From Brevibacterium antiquum CNRZ 918 (GTDB lineage Bacteria > Actinomycetota > Actinomycetes > Actinomycetales > Brevibacteriaceae): DNA of 64,000 nt. The stretch is from contig NZ_FXZD01000008.1 in NCBI RefSeq assembly GCF_900169145.1, forward strand, positions 124,001 to 188,000, written 5' to 3'. The first letter of the stretch is position 1; each line of letters opens with the position of its first letter. A program made the position numbers and the translations under genes. The notes under the pieces were generated by a model. It saw only the letters and a program-made list of their open reading frames with translations. It was not told the origin of the DNA and made no database searches. Shown piece by piece: positions 24,063 through 33,099 of this stretch.

Positions 24063-25646
24063 TCAGCGGCTGTGGCCGTGCGGGATGGCGAAGGAGTCGG
24101 CTTGGGCCGTCTCCCAGTCATCGGCCCAGTCGTCGGGAGCGCCGTCGAGCAGTTTGCCGGGCTTGAGCCAGTCGTAGAGTCGGGCATAGGACCACGACTC
24201 GGACGCCGAGACGTTGCGGCGCAGCATCGTGGGCTCCAGCTCGTCCGGGTGCGTTGCCCCCATTGATGCCATCAGGCGCACAGCCTCGGCGACGGTGCTC
24301 GCATGGTAGTTCTTCACACGGGTCGACTTGTCGGGGACATCGATGGCGCGGGCCCGGCGAGGATCCTGCGTGGCCACGCCGACGGGGCACTTGCCCGTGT
24401 GGCAGACCTGAGCCTGGATGCAGCCGACGGCCATCATCATGGCACGGGCCGAGTTCGTGAAATCCGCGCCCTGGATGAGGCGCTTGACGATATCGGAGCC
24501 GCTTGCGATCTTCCCGGACGCGCCGACCTTGATCTGATCGCGCAGGCCCGCACCCATGAGCGCATTGTGCACGATCATCAGGCCCTGCGTCAGCGGCAGG
24601 CCGACGTGGTCCTCGAACTCCAGTGGCGCCGCACCGGTGCCGCCCTCGGAACCGTCGACGATGATGAAGTCCGGCGTGATCCCGGTTTCGACCATCGCCT
24701 TGCAGATGGCGAGGAACTCGGTGCGCGAACCCACGCAGAGCTTGAAGCCGGCGGGCTTGCCGCCGGAGAGCTCGCGCATCTTCGCGATGAACTGCAGAAG
24801 CTCGATCGGCGTGGAGAACACCCGGTGATTCGGTGGACTCACACAGGTCTTGCCGACGGGGATGCCGCGGATCTCCGCGATCTCCTCGGTGACCTTCGGT
24901 CCCGGCAGGACACCGCCGATGCCGGGCTTGGCGCCCTGGGAGAGCTTGAGTGAGACCATCTTGACCTGCGGGTCCTGTGACTTCCTGGCGAAGACCTCCG
25001 GGTCGAATTCGCCGTCGGGCCTTCTGGAACCGAAGTACCCGGTGCCCAGTTCCCAGATCAGGTCGCCGCCGAACTCCTGGTGGTAGGGCGAGATCGAACC
25101 CTCCCCGGTGTCGTGGGCGAAGCCGCCCATGGCGGCACCCTTATTCAAGGCGCGCACCGCGTTGTTGCTCAGCGACCCGAAGCTCATGGCCGAGACGTTG
25201 AGCAGAGAGATGTCATAGGGCTGTGTGCAGTCCTTGCCGCCGATTCGCACCCGGGGCGGGGTCGGGGAATTGGTGATCGGAACCGCGGAGTGCATGAGGG
25301 CTTCATAGCCCGTGCGGTTGACGTCATGTTCGGTGCCGAAGGCATGTTCTGAGTGCTTGCCCTTGGCGCGTTCGTAGATCGTCGTGCGGGTGTCACGGCT
25401 GAACGGGCGCCCATCCCAATTCCGTTCGATGAAGTACTGCTGGATCTCGGGACGAATCGATTCCAGCAGGAACCGTGCGTGGCCCGCGATCGGGTAGTTG
25501 CGCAGAATCGAATGCTTCTTCTGGGTCATGTCCCAGGCGGAGAGGGCGCCGAGCCCGAGCGCTGAGACGGCTGCGGCGGCCTGAGCCACCCGCTTTCCAG
25601 TCGAGTCATTGCTGACCAGACGAACCCTGGGGAATTGTCGTTGCAT
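24063..25646 (-). CDS. FMN-binding glutamate-synthase-domain protein
   Basis: A 527-residue protein equivalent to the central FMN domain of the glutamate synthase large subunit. One hydrophobic stretch near residues 13-35 (AQAAAAVSALGLGALSAW) suggests membrane association. The barrel shows SLKLSQGAKPGIGGVLPG, IIVDGSEGGTGAAP, IKVGASGKIASG, and a [3Fe-4S]-type cysteine pattern CIQAQVCHTGKCPVG near 445. The glutaminase domain and the beta subunit are absent, so it cannot make glutamate from glutamine by itself; an oxidoreductase of unknown substrate is more likely. ATG 25646 has GGAGG five bases upstream. Confidence 0.9.
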   Translation of the reverse strand: MQRQFPRVRLVSNDSTGKRVAQAAAAVSALGLGALSAWDMTQKKHSILRNYPIAGHARFLLESIRPEIQQYFIERNWDGRPFSRDTRTTIYERAKGKHSEHAFGTEHDVNRTGYEALMHSAVPITNSPTPPRVRIGGKDCTQPYDISLLNVSAMSFGSLSNNAVRALNKGAAMGGFAHDTGEGSISPYHQEFGGDLIWELGTGYFGSRRPDGEFDPEVFARKSQDPQVKMVSLKLSQGAKPGIGGVLPGPKVTEEIAEIRGIPVGKTCVSPPNHRVFSTPIELLQFIAKMRELSGGKPAGFKLCVGSRTEFLAICKAMVETGITPDFIIVDGSEGGTGAAPLEFEDHVGLPLTQGLMIVHNALMGAGLRDQIKVGASGKIASGSDIVKRLIQGADFTNSARAMMMAVGCIQAQVCHTGKCPVGVATQDPRRARAIDVPDKSTRVKNYHASTVAEAVRLMASMGATHPDELEPTMLRRNVSASESWSYARLYDWLKPGKLLDGAPDDWADDWETAQADSFAIPHGHSR

Positions 25647-25808
25647 TGAGCCTCCTCGGTCTGTACTTGATGCGAGCCTAGACCGAGAAGACGGGGATTT
25701 CAGGAAAGGGTGGGCTAAATTCCGGGAAACGTGCACGGCGGCGTGTCCTCAGAGCAGCAAGGTGCTATGTCGGCAGGACAACTGGTGTCCTGGCCATGGT
25801 CGATGCGC

Positions 25809-26204
25809 TCAGAAAGGCTGGGTCAGCAGCCCAGCGATGACCTGGTCCAGCCGCAGGGAATAGCCGATGATGAGGAGAAGACCCGTCGCGATCCACGCGA
25901 TCTCCTTCGAGGAGTCATAGCCGCTCAGGGGTCGATCGGAATAGCGAAGACCGCCGGCCATGACGATGACGAGGTCGACGATCCACCACAGGCCCAAGCC
26001 GCCCAGAGTCAAGAGCTTGAGCCCGCCGGTGGCGAAACGGCCCGTGTAGAAGCGGTCGGCACCGAGAAATCCCAGCGTCAGTGACAGGATCCAGGTGACG
26101 AAGAAGGAACGATTGGCGTGTTCCTGCGCGGGCCCGTTCACAGAGTCCGGCCGCTGACGGGGGTCGCTGGACGGCAGTTCGGGGGCCAGAGACGACACGG
26201 GCAC
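25809..26204 (-). CDS. TM2-domain protein
   Basis: A 131-residue membrane protein. After about 32 polar residues lies a TM2 domain: a first helix FFVTWILSLTLGFLGADRFY with the GxDRFYxG turn typical of the family, and a second helix LLTLGGLGLWWIVDLVIV with the conserved WxxxD. A third hydrophobic helix (EIAWIATGLLLIIGYSL) ends the protein. TM2 proteins are small membrane proteins of unknown function in bacteria. It starts at GTG 26204, with AAGGAG about nine bases upstream. It is divergent from an MFS gene. Confidence 0.85.
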   Translation of the reverse strand: MPVSSLAPELPSSDPRQRPDSVNGPAQEHANRSFFVTWILSLTLGFLGADRFYTGRFATGGLKLLTLGGLGLWWIVDLVIVMAGGLRYSDRPLSGYDSSKEIAWIATGLLLIIGYSLRLDQVIAGLLTQPF

Positions 26205-26351
26205 CGTGTTCTCCTTCTCATGCTTAGCCGCTCTCCGTGGTGCAGTGGGCGTACCGCGAAGAGCCGAGGGATGGGTGTCAGGCGGGGGACCTGAGTACAG
26301 CCTAGGAAACCCATGGGTGTGTGCGCATTGGGGTTTTCCTCAGTGTCGGCA

Positions 26352-26357
26352 TAGCGT
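26352..26357 (+). promoter_or_regulatory. -10 hexamer (TAGCGT) of the MFS gene
   Basis: TAGCGT ends seven bases before ATG 26365; no ribosome binding site is seen. This favours ATG 26365 over the longer open frame that starts at 26206. Confidence 0.4.
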
Positions 26358-26364
26358 GGGGTTC

Positions 26365-27645
26365 ATGGGTACTGGTGAGCCGAGCGCGACGAGTACTCGG
26401 CGAACCATCGTGGCAGTGTTCTTGGCCGGAGTCTCTGTCTTCCTCGTGCTCTACGAGACGCAGGGGCTCCTCCCTGCCATCCGTGGTGCCTATGACATCG
26501 ATGCCCCCACAGCGAGTCTGACGGTCTCCGCCACCAACGTCGCCATGGCGGTCTTCCTCATCCCGTTCTCCATGCTCGCCCCGCGCATCGGGCATGCCAG
26601 GCAGATCGCCGGCGGCGTGGTCCTGGCAGCGCTTCTCGCACTCATTCTGCCCTTCATGCCGAGCCCCGAACTGCTCATCGTCGTGCGCTTCCTTCAGGGT
26701 GTGGCGATCGCTGCCGTACCTGCCACCGCGATGGCCTATCTTTCGCTGCGACTGCCGGCGGCGGCGCTGCCCGGCGCGATCGGCGTCTACATCGCCGGCA
26801 ATACGATCGGTGGGCTCTCGTCCCGGCTGCTGACCGGTCTTGCCGCTGAGATCCTGGGTTGGCACGGCGGCCTGGCGTTCACCGCGGCAGTCTCGCTGGT
26901 CTTCGGAGTCATCGTCGTCTGGCTGCTCCGCCACGATCTGTTCACCACCGCGCGGGCGATCGCTGCACGGGAAGCCTCGGCGACCGTGGTGGAACCGTCG
27001 ACGGCTAAGCAGTTTTCGGCGGTCGAGTCGGACACCGCGGCGGTCGCGGACTCGGTCCAGCCGCCTCGGCGCGCGATCATTCCGCTGGGATCGGGGCTGT
27101 GGCGAATCTACCTCACTGGCTTCCTGTGCATGATCGTCTTCGGTGGGTCCTTCACGATGCTCGGCACCCGGCTGCAGCACGATCCCTGGCGTCTGAGCGA
27201 AGGTGCGGTCGCCCTGTTCTTCCTCATCTACCTCGTCGGCACGCTCGTCACCACGTATTACGGGCGCTTGGCCACGAAGCTCTCGCGCACCTCGCTGACG
27301 CTGATCGGGATGGTCACGGCGCTTGTCGGCGCCGGGCTCACGCTCGTGAACTCTCTGCCCGTGATCATCATCGGCATGTCCCTGCTCACCGGCGGCTTCT
27401 TCCTCGGCCACACAGGTGCATCAGCATCAGCCAGCGCCTCACGGCCGGGTGTCGACTCCACCCGGTCGGCGGCCATCTACCTCACCGTCTACTATCTGGG
27501 CACCAGCCTGGGAGCCTGGCTGTCGGCGGTTCTGTTCACCGGCTTCGCGTGGCCGGGTGTCGTCGTCATGTGCATGACCTCATTGCTCGCCGTTCTGATC
27601 TTGACCCTGAGCGGGGCTTCGATAGGGTTCAAGAAACGCAGCTGA
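26365..27645 (+). CDS. MFS transporter, YnfM-like
   Basis: A 426-residue twelve-helix major facilitator. The first helix reads IVAVFLAGVSVFLVLYETQG; the cytoplasmic loop 2-3 motif appears as PRIGHARQ, a variant of GxLaDrxGrR. A charged central loop (about 205-240) separates the two six-helix halves. The pattern LYxtQGLLPAI is typical of the YnfM/arabinose-efflux-type group, suggesting drug or metabolite export, but the substrate is unknown. It is followed 32 bases later by an enoyl-CoA hydratase-like gene with its own ribosome binding site. Confidence 0.88.
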   Translation: MGTGEPSATSTRRTIVAVFLAGVSVFLVLYETQGLLPAIRGAYDIDAPTASLTVSATNVAMAVFLIPFSMLAPRIGHARQIAGGVVLAALLALILPFMPSPELLIVVRFLQGVAIAAVPATAMAYLSLRLPAAALPGAIGVYIAGNTIGGLSSRLLTGLAAEILGWHGGLAFTAAVSLVFGVIVVWLLRHDLFTTARAIAAREASATVVEPSTAKQFSAVESDTAAVADSVQPPRRAIIPLGSGLWRIYLTGFLCMIVFGGSFTMLGTRLQHDPWRLSEGAVALFFLIYLVGTLVTTYYGRLATKLSRTSLTLIGMVTALVGAGLTLVNSLPVIIIGMSLLTGGFFLGHTGASASASASRPGVDSTRSAAIYLTVYYLGTSLGAWLSAVLFTGFAWPGVVVMCMTSLLAVLILTLSGASIGFKKRS

Positions 27646-27677
27646 TCATTCGTTCAGCTTAGGATCCGGAGGACTTC

Positions 27678-28535
27678 ATGCCCCATGCAGCACATTCGAA
27701 CGTCACCTATACGATCGATCGGGGCGTCGCCCACGTGGAGATCGATCGCGCCGAGAAACTCAATTCACTGACCAGAGAGGTATTCGAAGACCTCGTCGAG
27801 GTCGGCCGTGCGCTCAAGGAATCGACTGAGGTCAGGGCCGTCGTGCTCTCCGGTCGCGGGCGTGCGTTCAGTGCCGGGCTGGACTTCACCGAAATGTCCC
27901 GGCTCGCAGATGAGGGCACGGCAACCGCTTCCGCCGCCGAGGCGGGGGTGGGGAATGCGTCACCGACCGGCAGCGCCGTCGACGTCGGTGAGCGTCTCGG
28001 ATCCGCTCGGGCGCTGGCCCAGAAGGCCGTGCATGTGTGGTCCCTGATCGAGGTGCCCGTCATCGCCGGATTCAGAGGCCCGGCTCTCGGCGGTGGGATG
28101 CAGATCGCATTGGGCACCGACATTCGCATCGCCGGCCCCGACGTCCAACTCTCGCTGATGGAGATCAAATGGGGGATCATTCCGGACATGTGCGGGACTC
28201 AGCTTCTGCCGCGCCTGGTCGGGCCCGGAATGGCGAAGAAGCTCATCGCCACAGGTGAGGCCATCGGAGCCGAAGAGGCGCTGCGGATCGGTCTCGTCGA
28301 AGAACTGGCCGAGGATCCGGTCGCGCGGGCACTCGAACTTGCCGCCGACATCGCGGGGAAATCACGCTCGGCACTTGTCTGGGCGAAGAAACTCGTCGAC
28401 CTCTCCTATGAAGCCGACTTGGCCACTGGCCTCGATGCGGAGCAGGAGGCGCTGGCCTCGCTCATCGGCACCGACGAGCAGCGCGCGGTCGTCACAGAAC
28501 GGCTGGCTCGCATGGCCAAGAGGTCGAAGGGCTGA
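27678..28535 (+). CDS. Crotonase/enoyl-CoA hydratase-family protein
   Basis: A 285-residue crotonase. The first oxyanion segment is GRAFSAGLDFTEMS and the second GPALGGGMQIALGTDIRIA. One usual catalytic glutamate position near 152 is occupied by SLMEIKWGIIPDMCG, with D in PDMCG, resembling the dienoyl-CoA isomerase-like members. Members hydrate, isomerise or cleave acyl-CoAs. GGAGGA precedes the ATG. A 20-residue insertion rich in Ala/Gly (GTATASAAEAGVGNASPTG) lies between strands. The MFS upstream and Nudix gene convergent give no clear pathway. Confidence 0.85.
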   Translation: MPHAAHSNVTYTIDRGVAHVEIDRAEKLNSLTREVFEDLVEVGRALKESTEVRAVVLSGRGRAFSAGLDFTEMSRLADEGTATASAAEAGVGNASPTGSAVDVGERLGSARALAQKAVHVWSLIEVPVIAGFRGPALGGGMQIALGTDIRIAGPDVQLSLMEIKWGIIPDMCGTQLLPRLVGPGMAKKLIATGEAIGAEEALRIGLVEELAEDPVARALELAADIAGKSRSALVWAKKLVDLSYEADLATGLDAEQEALASLIGTDEQRAVVTERLARMAKRSKG

Positions 28536-28569
28536 GGCGAGCGAATCGGCTGTGGCGACCGGCCGCGGT

Positions 28570-29268
28570 TCAGCCGTGTTTGCCGGGGAACTCCGGGCGG
28601 ATCGGGTCGATGGTCCGGTCGGATCCGACCGCCTCGGCGACGGTGTCGAACGTATCGAGTTCGCGCAGCAGCACGAGTGTCGGGCGCATCAACTTGAGAC
28701 GCTCCTCGGTCTCGGCGGTCAGAATCTCGCTCACCGACATCCATTCGCTTGCATGCGCCTCGGTGGTCCGATGATGGGCTGACCCATGGTCACCGGCCGA
28801 GAGCGCGTAGAAGTAGGTGTCGAATCGTTTCGGCCGCCCCGCCGGGGTCACCCAGTTCGCCCACGGCTTCAGCCCCGCCGGGTCAAGCACGGCACCTGTC
28901 TCCTCTTCGACCTCACGCACAGCGGTGGCGAGCAGGATGCGCCAACCGTCGGTCACCTCGGCGATGGTGGAGTCCTTCCACGCTGCCTGATGGGTCTGCG
29001 GGTCGGGGACCTCGATGGATGCCCCGGTCTGCTCATCGATGGGATCGACGCGGCCGCCGGGGAAGACGACGACGCCGGCGGCAAAATCCATCGTCGACAC
29101 CCGGTGCTGGACGAAGACCTCGAGCCCGGTGCTGCCATCACGGATCATGAGCACACTGACGGCGGGCTTGATCGGCACGGCCGTCGGGTCGGGGACATCG
29201 GGTCCGCGGCTGGAGGAATCAGCGAGGTCCGAACGGTCGGACCCCTCGGGGGAGATATCTCGAATCAC
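28570..29268 (-). CDS. Nudix hydrolase (long-insert type)
   Basis: About 232 residues. The Nudix box is split: GVVVFPGGRVDP opens the domain, an insert of about 25 residues follows, then LLATAVREVEEETGAV supplies the metal-binding REVEEE helix. This arrangement resembles the NUDT19/RppH-unlike group acting on nucleoside diphosphate derivatives or CoA esters; given the nearby crotonase a CoA-related role is possible but unproven. The frame could start at GTG 29277, but AAGG lies directly against it, so GTG 29268 nine bases downstream of that site is preferred. The first 35 residues look disordered. Confidence 0.85.
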   Translation of the reverse strand: MIRDISPEGSDRSDLADSSSRGPDVPDPTAVPIKPAVSVLMIRDGSTGLEVFVQHRVSTMDFAAGVVVFPGGRVDPIDEQTGASIEVPDPQTHQAAWKDSTIAEVTDGWRILLATAVREVEEETGAVLDPAGLKPWANWVTPAGRPKRFDTYFYALSAGDHGSAHHRTTEAHASEWMSVSEILTAETEERLKLMRPTLVLLRELDTFDTVAEAVGSDRTIDPIRPEFPGKHG

Positions 29269-29474
29269 TGTCAGCACCTTCGCTTCTGTGTCTGGTCGTC
29301 ACCTCCCATTATGACGCTGACTGCTGCCCCGGGCGGAGGTGGGGTGGGTGTCCGGTGGGCTCAGAACGGGTGTGGTCGGGCCGCGATCGACCTCCGTCAC
29401 TGTCTGCCGGGGCGACCATCTGAGGATTCATGCGGCAGGATACGATGGTGCCGGAGGAGAACGACGGTGAACTT

Positions 29475-29490
29475 CTCAAGTCAGCTTGAG
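29475..29490. promoter_or_regulatory. Palindrome CTCAAG-TCAG-CTTGAG upstream of cls
   Basis: Perfect six-base arms with a four-base centre lie 67 bases before the cardiolipin synthase start. A related CTTGAG half appears at about 29509. It could be an operator, but no regulator is known. The rest of the 280-base gap shows nothing else. Confidence 0.3.
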
Positions 29491-29556
29491 AGCTGAAACT
29501 TGAGGATCGGCGCACGCGCCGGTCGTCGACAGCCCGCAGACCGGAAGAGTGCGGAA

Positions 29557-31053
29557 ATGAGCGGATTGGAGAGCTATCCTTTCTTCACGATCGACCAGGC
29601 GTGGCCCAACTGGCTGATATTCACACTCCTGGCGATCGACATGATCATCCGCATCGTCGCGTTGGGCTGGATTCCGCACAACCGCAGACCCTCGGTCGCA
29701 CTCGGGTGGCTGCTCGCGATTTTCCTCATCCCCTACGTCGGAATTCTCGCGTTCCTGCTGCTCGGCTCCTCCAAGCTCCCGAAGCGGCGGCGGGACAAAC
29801 AGGTGCTCGTCAACGACGTCTTCCGGGACCAGACCGATGATCAGGCGATCATCGGCGACTCGGCCCACATGCCGGAACCACTGAGGACGGCAGCGCAGCT
29901 GAACTACGATCTGGGCGCACTGCCGATGACGCACGGCAACTCCTTCGAACTCCACACCGACAACCACGCATGCATGGAGGCGATGGCCGACCAGATCGAC
30001 GCGGCCACGAGGTTCGTCCACTTCGAGTTCTACATCGTCGCCATCGATGACACGACGAGGCGGCTCCTCGAATCGCTGTTGGCAGCGCACGAGCGTGGGG
30101 TGGAGGTCCGAATCCTCATCGATCATCTGGGCTCACTGGGATATCCGGGCTACTCGGAGCTGGTCAAGAGGCTCAACTCCTCGGGAGTGGCGTGGCGCCG
30201 GGCCCTGCCGATCCGCCCCTGGAAGGGCGAGTACCAGCGACCCGATCTGCGCAATCACCGGAAGATCCTCGTCGTCGATGGAGTCCTTGCCTTCACCGGA
30301 TCACAGAACATCATCGACCGGTCGTATAACAAGCGGCGCAACCGGAGGAAGGGCTTCCAATGGAAGGATCTGTCGCTGAAGTGCACCGGCCCAGTCGTCG
30401 ATGAACTCGATGCAGTCTTCGTCACGGACTGGTATTCGGAGACGGGGGAGTTCTTCGACGAACCCTCACGGAGAGAACCCCAAGCACCGCAGAACGGTGG
30501 TATCCAGGCGCAGGTGGTGCCGTCGGGACCTGGGTTCGAGGATGAGAACAACCTGCGCTTGTTCAACCACCTCATCTACAACGCGAACCGCAGCGTCGTC
30601 GTCTGCTCACCGTACTTCGTGCCCGACGAATCGCTCATGCACGCGCTCACGACTGAGGCCCGGTCCGGAGTCGACGTGCGCCTGTATGTGGGAGAGACGA
30701 GCGACCATTGGCTCACGCAGCGGGCCCAACAGTCCTATTACGCCGATCTGGTGCGAGCCGGCGTCAGAATTTTCTTGTACCACGCCCCGACCGTCCTGCA
30801 TTCGAAGTTCCTCCTCATCGATGATGAAGTGTCGATCATCGGGTCGTCGAACATGGATGAGCGATCGTTCGCGATGAACATGGAGGTCACCATGTTCATC
30901 GTCGATAGGGAATTCACCCAGCGGATGTACGACCTCGAAGCGCAGCGCTACGCTCCGAACTCCGTCGAGCTCGACGCCGAACGTTGGAACGATCGGCCGC
31001 TGCTGCACAAATATGTGGAGAACGTCGCCAGACTCACGAGCTCACTGCTCTAG
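29557..31053 (+). CDS. cls: Cardiolipin synthase (phospholipase D-type)
   Basis: A 498-residue membrane enzyme. Two N-terminal helices (about 18-38 and 46-69) anchor two PLD domains. The first HKD motif is H234-x-K236-x4-D241 (HRKILVVD) with downstream GSQNI; the second is H415-x-K417-x4-D422 (HSKFLLID) with GSSNMDERSF. It condenses phosphatidylglycerol with another phospholipid to form cardiolipin. The usual length and order of a bacterial Cls are intact. GGAAGAG precedes the ATG. A strong hairpin terminator lies just downstream. Confidence 0.93.
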   Translation: MSGLESYPFFTIDQAWPNWLIFTLLAIDMIIRIVALGWIPHNRRPSVALGWLLAIFLIPYVGILAFLLLGSSKLPKRRRDKQVLVNDVFRDQTDDQAIIGDSAHMPEPLRTAAQLNYDLGALPMTHGNSFELHTDNHACMEAMADQIDAATRFVHFEFYIVAIDDTTRRLLESLLAAHERGVEVRILIDHLGSLGYPGYSELVKRLNSSGVAWRRALPIRPWKGEYQRPDLRNHRKILVVDGVLAFTGSQNIIDRSYNKRRNRRKGFQWKDLSLKCTGPVVDELDAVFVTDWYSETGEFFDEPSRREPQAPQNGGIQAQVVPSGPGFEDENNLRLFNHLIYNANRSVVVCSPYFVPDESLMHALTTEARSGVDVRLYVGETSDHWLTQRAQQSYYADLVRAGVRIFLYHAPTVLHSKFLLIDDEVSIIGSSNMDERSFAMNMEVTMFIVDREFTQRMYDLEAQRYAPNSVELDAERWNDRPLLHKYVENVARLTSSLL

Positions 31054-31091
31054 TCACGTTGGTGAGGGCTCGTGGCGTACTGCGCCGGACA

Positions 31092-31136
31092 TGACAACGC
31101 TCCCGCACCCTGGATCAGTGTGCGGGAGCGTTGTCA
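31092..31136. terminator. Hairpin terminator, 17-bp perfect arms
   Basis: Arms 31092-31108 and 31120-31136 are perfectly complementary (TGACAACGCTCCCGCAC and its inverse) with an 11-base loop. It sits between convergent cls and the YtxH-like gene and lacks a T-run, as many actinobacterial terminators do. Confidence 0.8.
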
Positions 31137-31233
31137 CCTGCTGCCTGCGATCGCGGGTCAGCCGTCAAGCGGTTCAGCCGCCGTGGGCAACAACCCTCGA
31201 GCGGTGCAGGTGAGAGCCTCAGGTGTGAGAGCC

Positions 31234-31638
31234 TCAGGCGTCTTCAGTGAGTCCGGCAGGGCCTTCATCGTCGATGTCGCGCATGGGGTCAGCGATGACA
31301 TCGTCCTTGGCCTCCGCAGCGCCCGTGGGCTTGCTGCCTGCAGTGCCAGTGGACTTGCTGTCCGTGGCGTCTGCACCAGCTCCGGTGGCTCCTGTGCCTG
31401 TCGCACCTGTCCCCGCTGCGGAGTTGACCTTGTCGGCTGCCGTCTGGACGGCATCGGCGACGGCCGGGGACTTGTCGCGGATCGACTGGTTGGCCTTCTC
31501 AACGGTGTCCTGCACTCGCGGGTCGGTCCAGAGATCCTGTGCCTGGGCCTTAAGCTTCTCGTAGCTCTGACGTCCGGTGCGTGATCCGAGTACGTAACCG
31601 ACTCCCAGACCAGCCAGGAGAATCAATCGCTTCTTCAT
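31234..31638 (-). CDS. YtxH-like small membrane-anchored protein
   Basis: A 134-residue protein. It begins with MKKRLILLAGLGVGYVLGSRTGR, a single short helix with a GxxxG-like face followed by the basic turn typical of YtxH-domain proteins. A helical segment (YEKLKAQAQDLWTDPRVQDT) and then a Ala/Gly/Thr/Asp-rich disordered tail follow. Function is unknown; YtxH proteins are general-stress or envelope-linked in some Gram-positives. AAGGAG lies about nine bases before ATG 31638. The tail carries short GATGTGATG-like repeats. Convergent with cls. Confidence 0.75.
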   Translation of the reverse strand: MKKRLILLAGLGVGYVLGSRTGRQSYEKLKAQAQDLWTDPRVQDTVEKANQSIRDKSPAVADAVQTAADKVNSAAGTGATGTGATGAGADATDSKSTGTAGSKPTGAAEAKDDVIADPMRDIDDEGPAGLTEDA

Positions 31639-31821
31639 TTTCCTGCTCTCCTTCTCAGCTTGCCGTGACTGCATGCAACACGTGTGAGTGCACAGACCGA
31701 CGATGATCGACGGTCGTGCGCATCGGCACTGTGTCCTGGTTCACCACCATATACTGCAGATGGTTCCTCAGTGAAAGAATACAGTCTCAGGTTTGGGGGA
31801 GAAGAGACAGTTCTTCGGTGA

Positions 31822-32856
31822 TCAGCCCACTGTGGGCTGCTGCTGGGTGATGCAGTGGATTCCGCCGCCCCGGGCATAGAGTTCGCGAGCATCGACGCCG
31901 ACGACCTTGCGTCCCGGGTACACCTTCTCGAGCACGGAGACCGCCTCGGCGTCCATCGGATCGTCGAAGGTGCAGGCGATGACCCCGTCATTGGTCACGA
32001 GGTGGTTGACGTAGGAGTAGTCGACCCACCCCTCATCATCGCGCAGTGCTTCGGGTGCGGGGATCGTCACGACGTCGAAGGGCTGCCCCTCGGCAGTGGT
32101 CTCGGCGGTGAACTGGGTCTTGAGCGCCTGACTGAATTCGAAGTCCGGGTGCTCGGGATTGCGCTGATCGTGGATGAGGATGACGCCCGGGCTGGGCATG
32201 GCCGCGACGATGTCGACGTGGCCGCGGGTGCCGAAGGTCTGATTGTCGCGGTGGAGGCCGTGCTCGAGCCAGATGACTTTCTTCGCCCCGACCGTGCGGG
32301 CGAATTCGGCTTCCACGTCGGCCTCGGTCAGGTCGGGGTTGCGGCCCGGATCCAACTGCACGCTGCGCGTGGCCAGCACGGTGCCCTGCCCGTCGACGTG
32401 GATGCCGCCGCCTTCATTGCGCAGCTGGGAATCGATGATGGGGACTCCTGCCTGGTTCGCGACGAAGCGGCCGATGTGCTGATCATGATCCCATGTCGCC
32501 CACTCCTGGGCGCCCCAGCCGTTGAACACCCAGTCCACCGCGTGCAGTGCGCCATCGTCGTCAACGACGAAGCTCGGACCGATGTCGCGCATCCAGGCAT
32601 CGTCGAGTTCGGCATTGACCACAGTGATCGGGTGGTTGATGCCCTCGCCGAGGTGGCGGCGGGCATTGTCCGTCTGCGACGTCGAGACGACCACAGTCAC
32701 CGGAGTGAACTCGCTGGTGGCACGGGCCACCGCGGCCCAAGTGCGGCGAGCCGCCTCGGCGTCTTCCTCGGTCTCCCCCAGGGCATAGCCGGAGGACGGG
32801 AACGCCATCCAGATGCGATCGTGGGCAGCTGTTTCCGCGGGCATGTGAAACGTCAT
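31822..32856 (-). CDS. aguA: Agmatine deiminase
   Basis: A 344-residue guanidine-group-modifying enzyme (peptidylarginine-deiminase fold). Signatures are the DDAWMRDIGPSF segment at about 84-95, RNEGGGIHVDGQG at about 150, EHGLHRDNQTFGTRGHVD, and the C-terminal GGGIHCITQQQP with catalytic C335. It converts agmatine to N-carbamoylputrescine and ammonia, the first step from agmatine to putrescine. No carbamoylputrescine amidase or putrescine transporter gene is adjacent, so the rest of the route must be elsewhere. The next gene upstream, the CoA transferase, is divergent. Confidence 0.93.
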   Translation of the reverse strand: MTFHMPAETAAHDRIWMAFPSSGYALGETEEDAEAARRTWAAVARATSEFTPVTVVVSTSQTDNARRHLGEGINHPITVVNAELDDAWMRDIGPSFVVDDDGALHAVDWVFNGWGAQEWATWDHDQHIGRFVANQAGVPIIDSQLRNEGGGIHVDGQGTVLATRSVQLDPGRNPDLTEADVEAEFARTVGAKKVIWLEHGLHRDNQTFGTRGHVDIVAAMPSPGVILIHDQRNPEHPDFEFSQALKTQFTAETTAEGQPFDVVTIPAPEALRDDEGWVDYSYVNHLVTNDGVIACTFDDPMDAEAVSVLEKVYPGRKVVGVDARELYARGGGIHCITQQQPTVG

Positions 32857-33033
32857 CGTTCATCCCTTCGTGTCTGAGCGACTGTTGAGCCTCGTGGCCT
32901 GGTGGGCTGCACGCCGCCGTGAACTTTCTCCCCAGTGCTGCAGGCGGCAGTTGGCTTGTCCCGAGTGTAGCGAGGTTCGGCTCCTGGGGGTCAACGGATT
33001 CCGCACCTACCCGGACGGGGTGGGAGAAGTCCG

Positions 33034-33039
33034 TATAGT
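33034..33039 (+). promoter_or_regulatory. Candidate -10 (TATAGT) of the CoA-transferase gene
   Basis: TATAGT lies 61 bases before the GTG start at 33100, in the gap between divergent aguA and the transferase gene. No good -35 is visible. Confidence 0.35.
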
Positions 33040-33099
33040 CTGGCGTGGAAGACACAACGCTTGGGTATCAGGGCTCGAACGCGCCATGGGAGGCAGCAC

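Noticed and set aside
31855-32877. 340-codon plus-strand frame opposite agmatine deiminase
   Set aside because: The opposite strand carries the intact active-site motifs of agmatine deiminase; this frame shows only mirrored codon bias.
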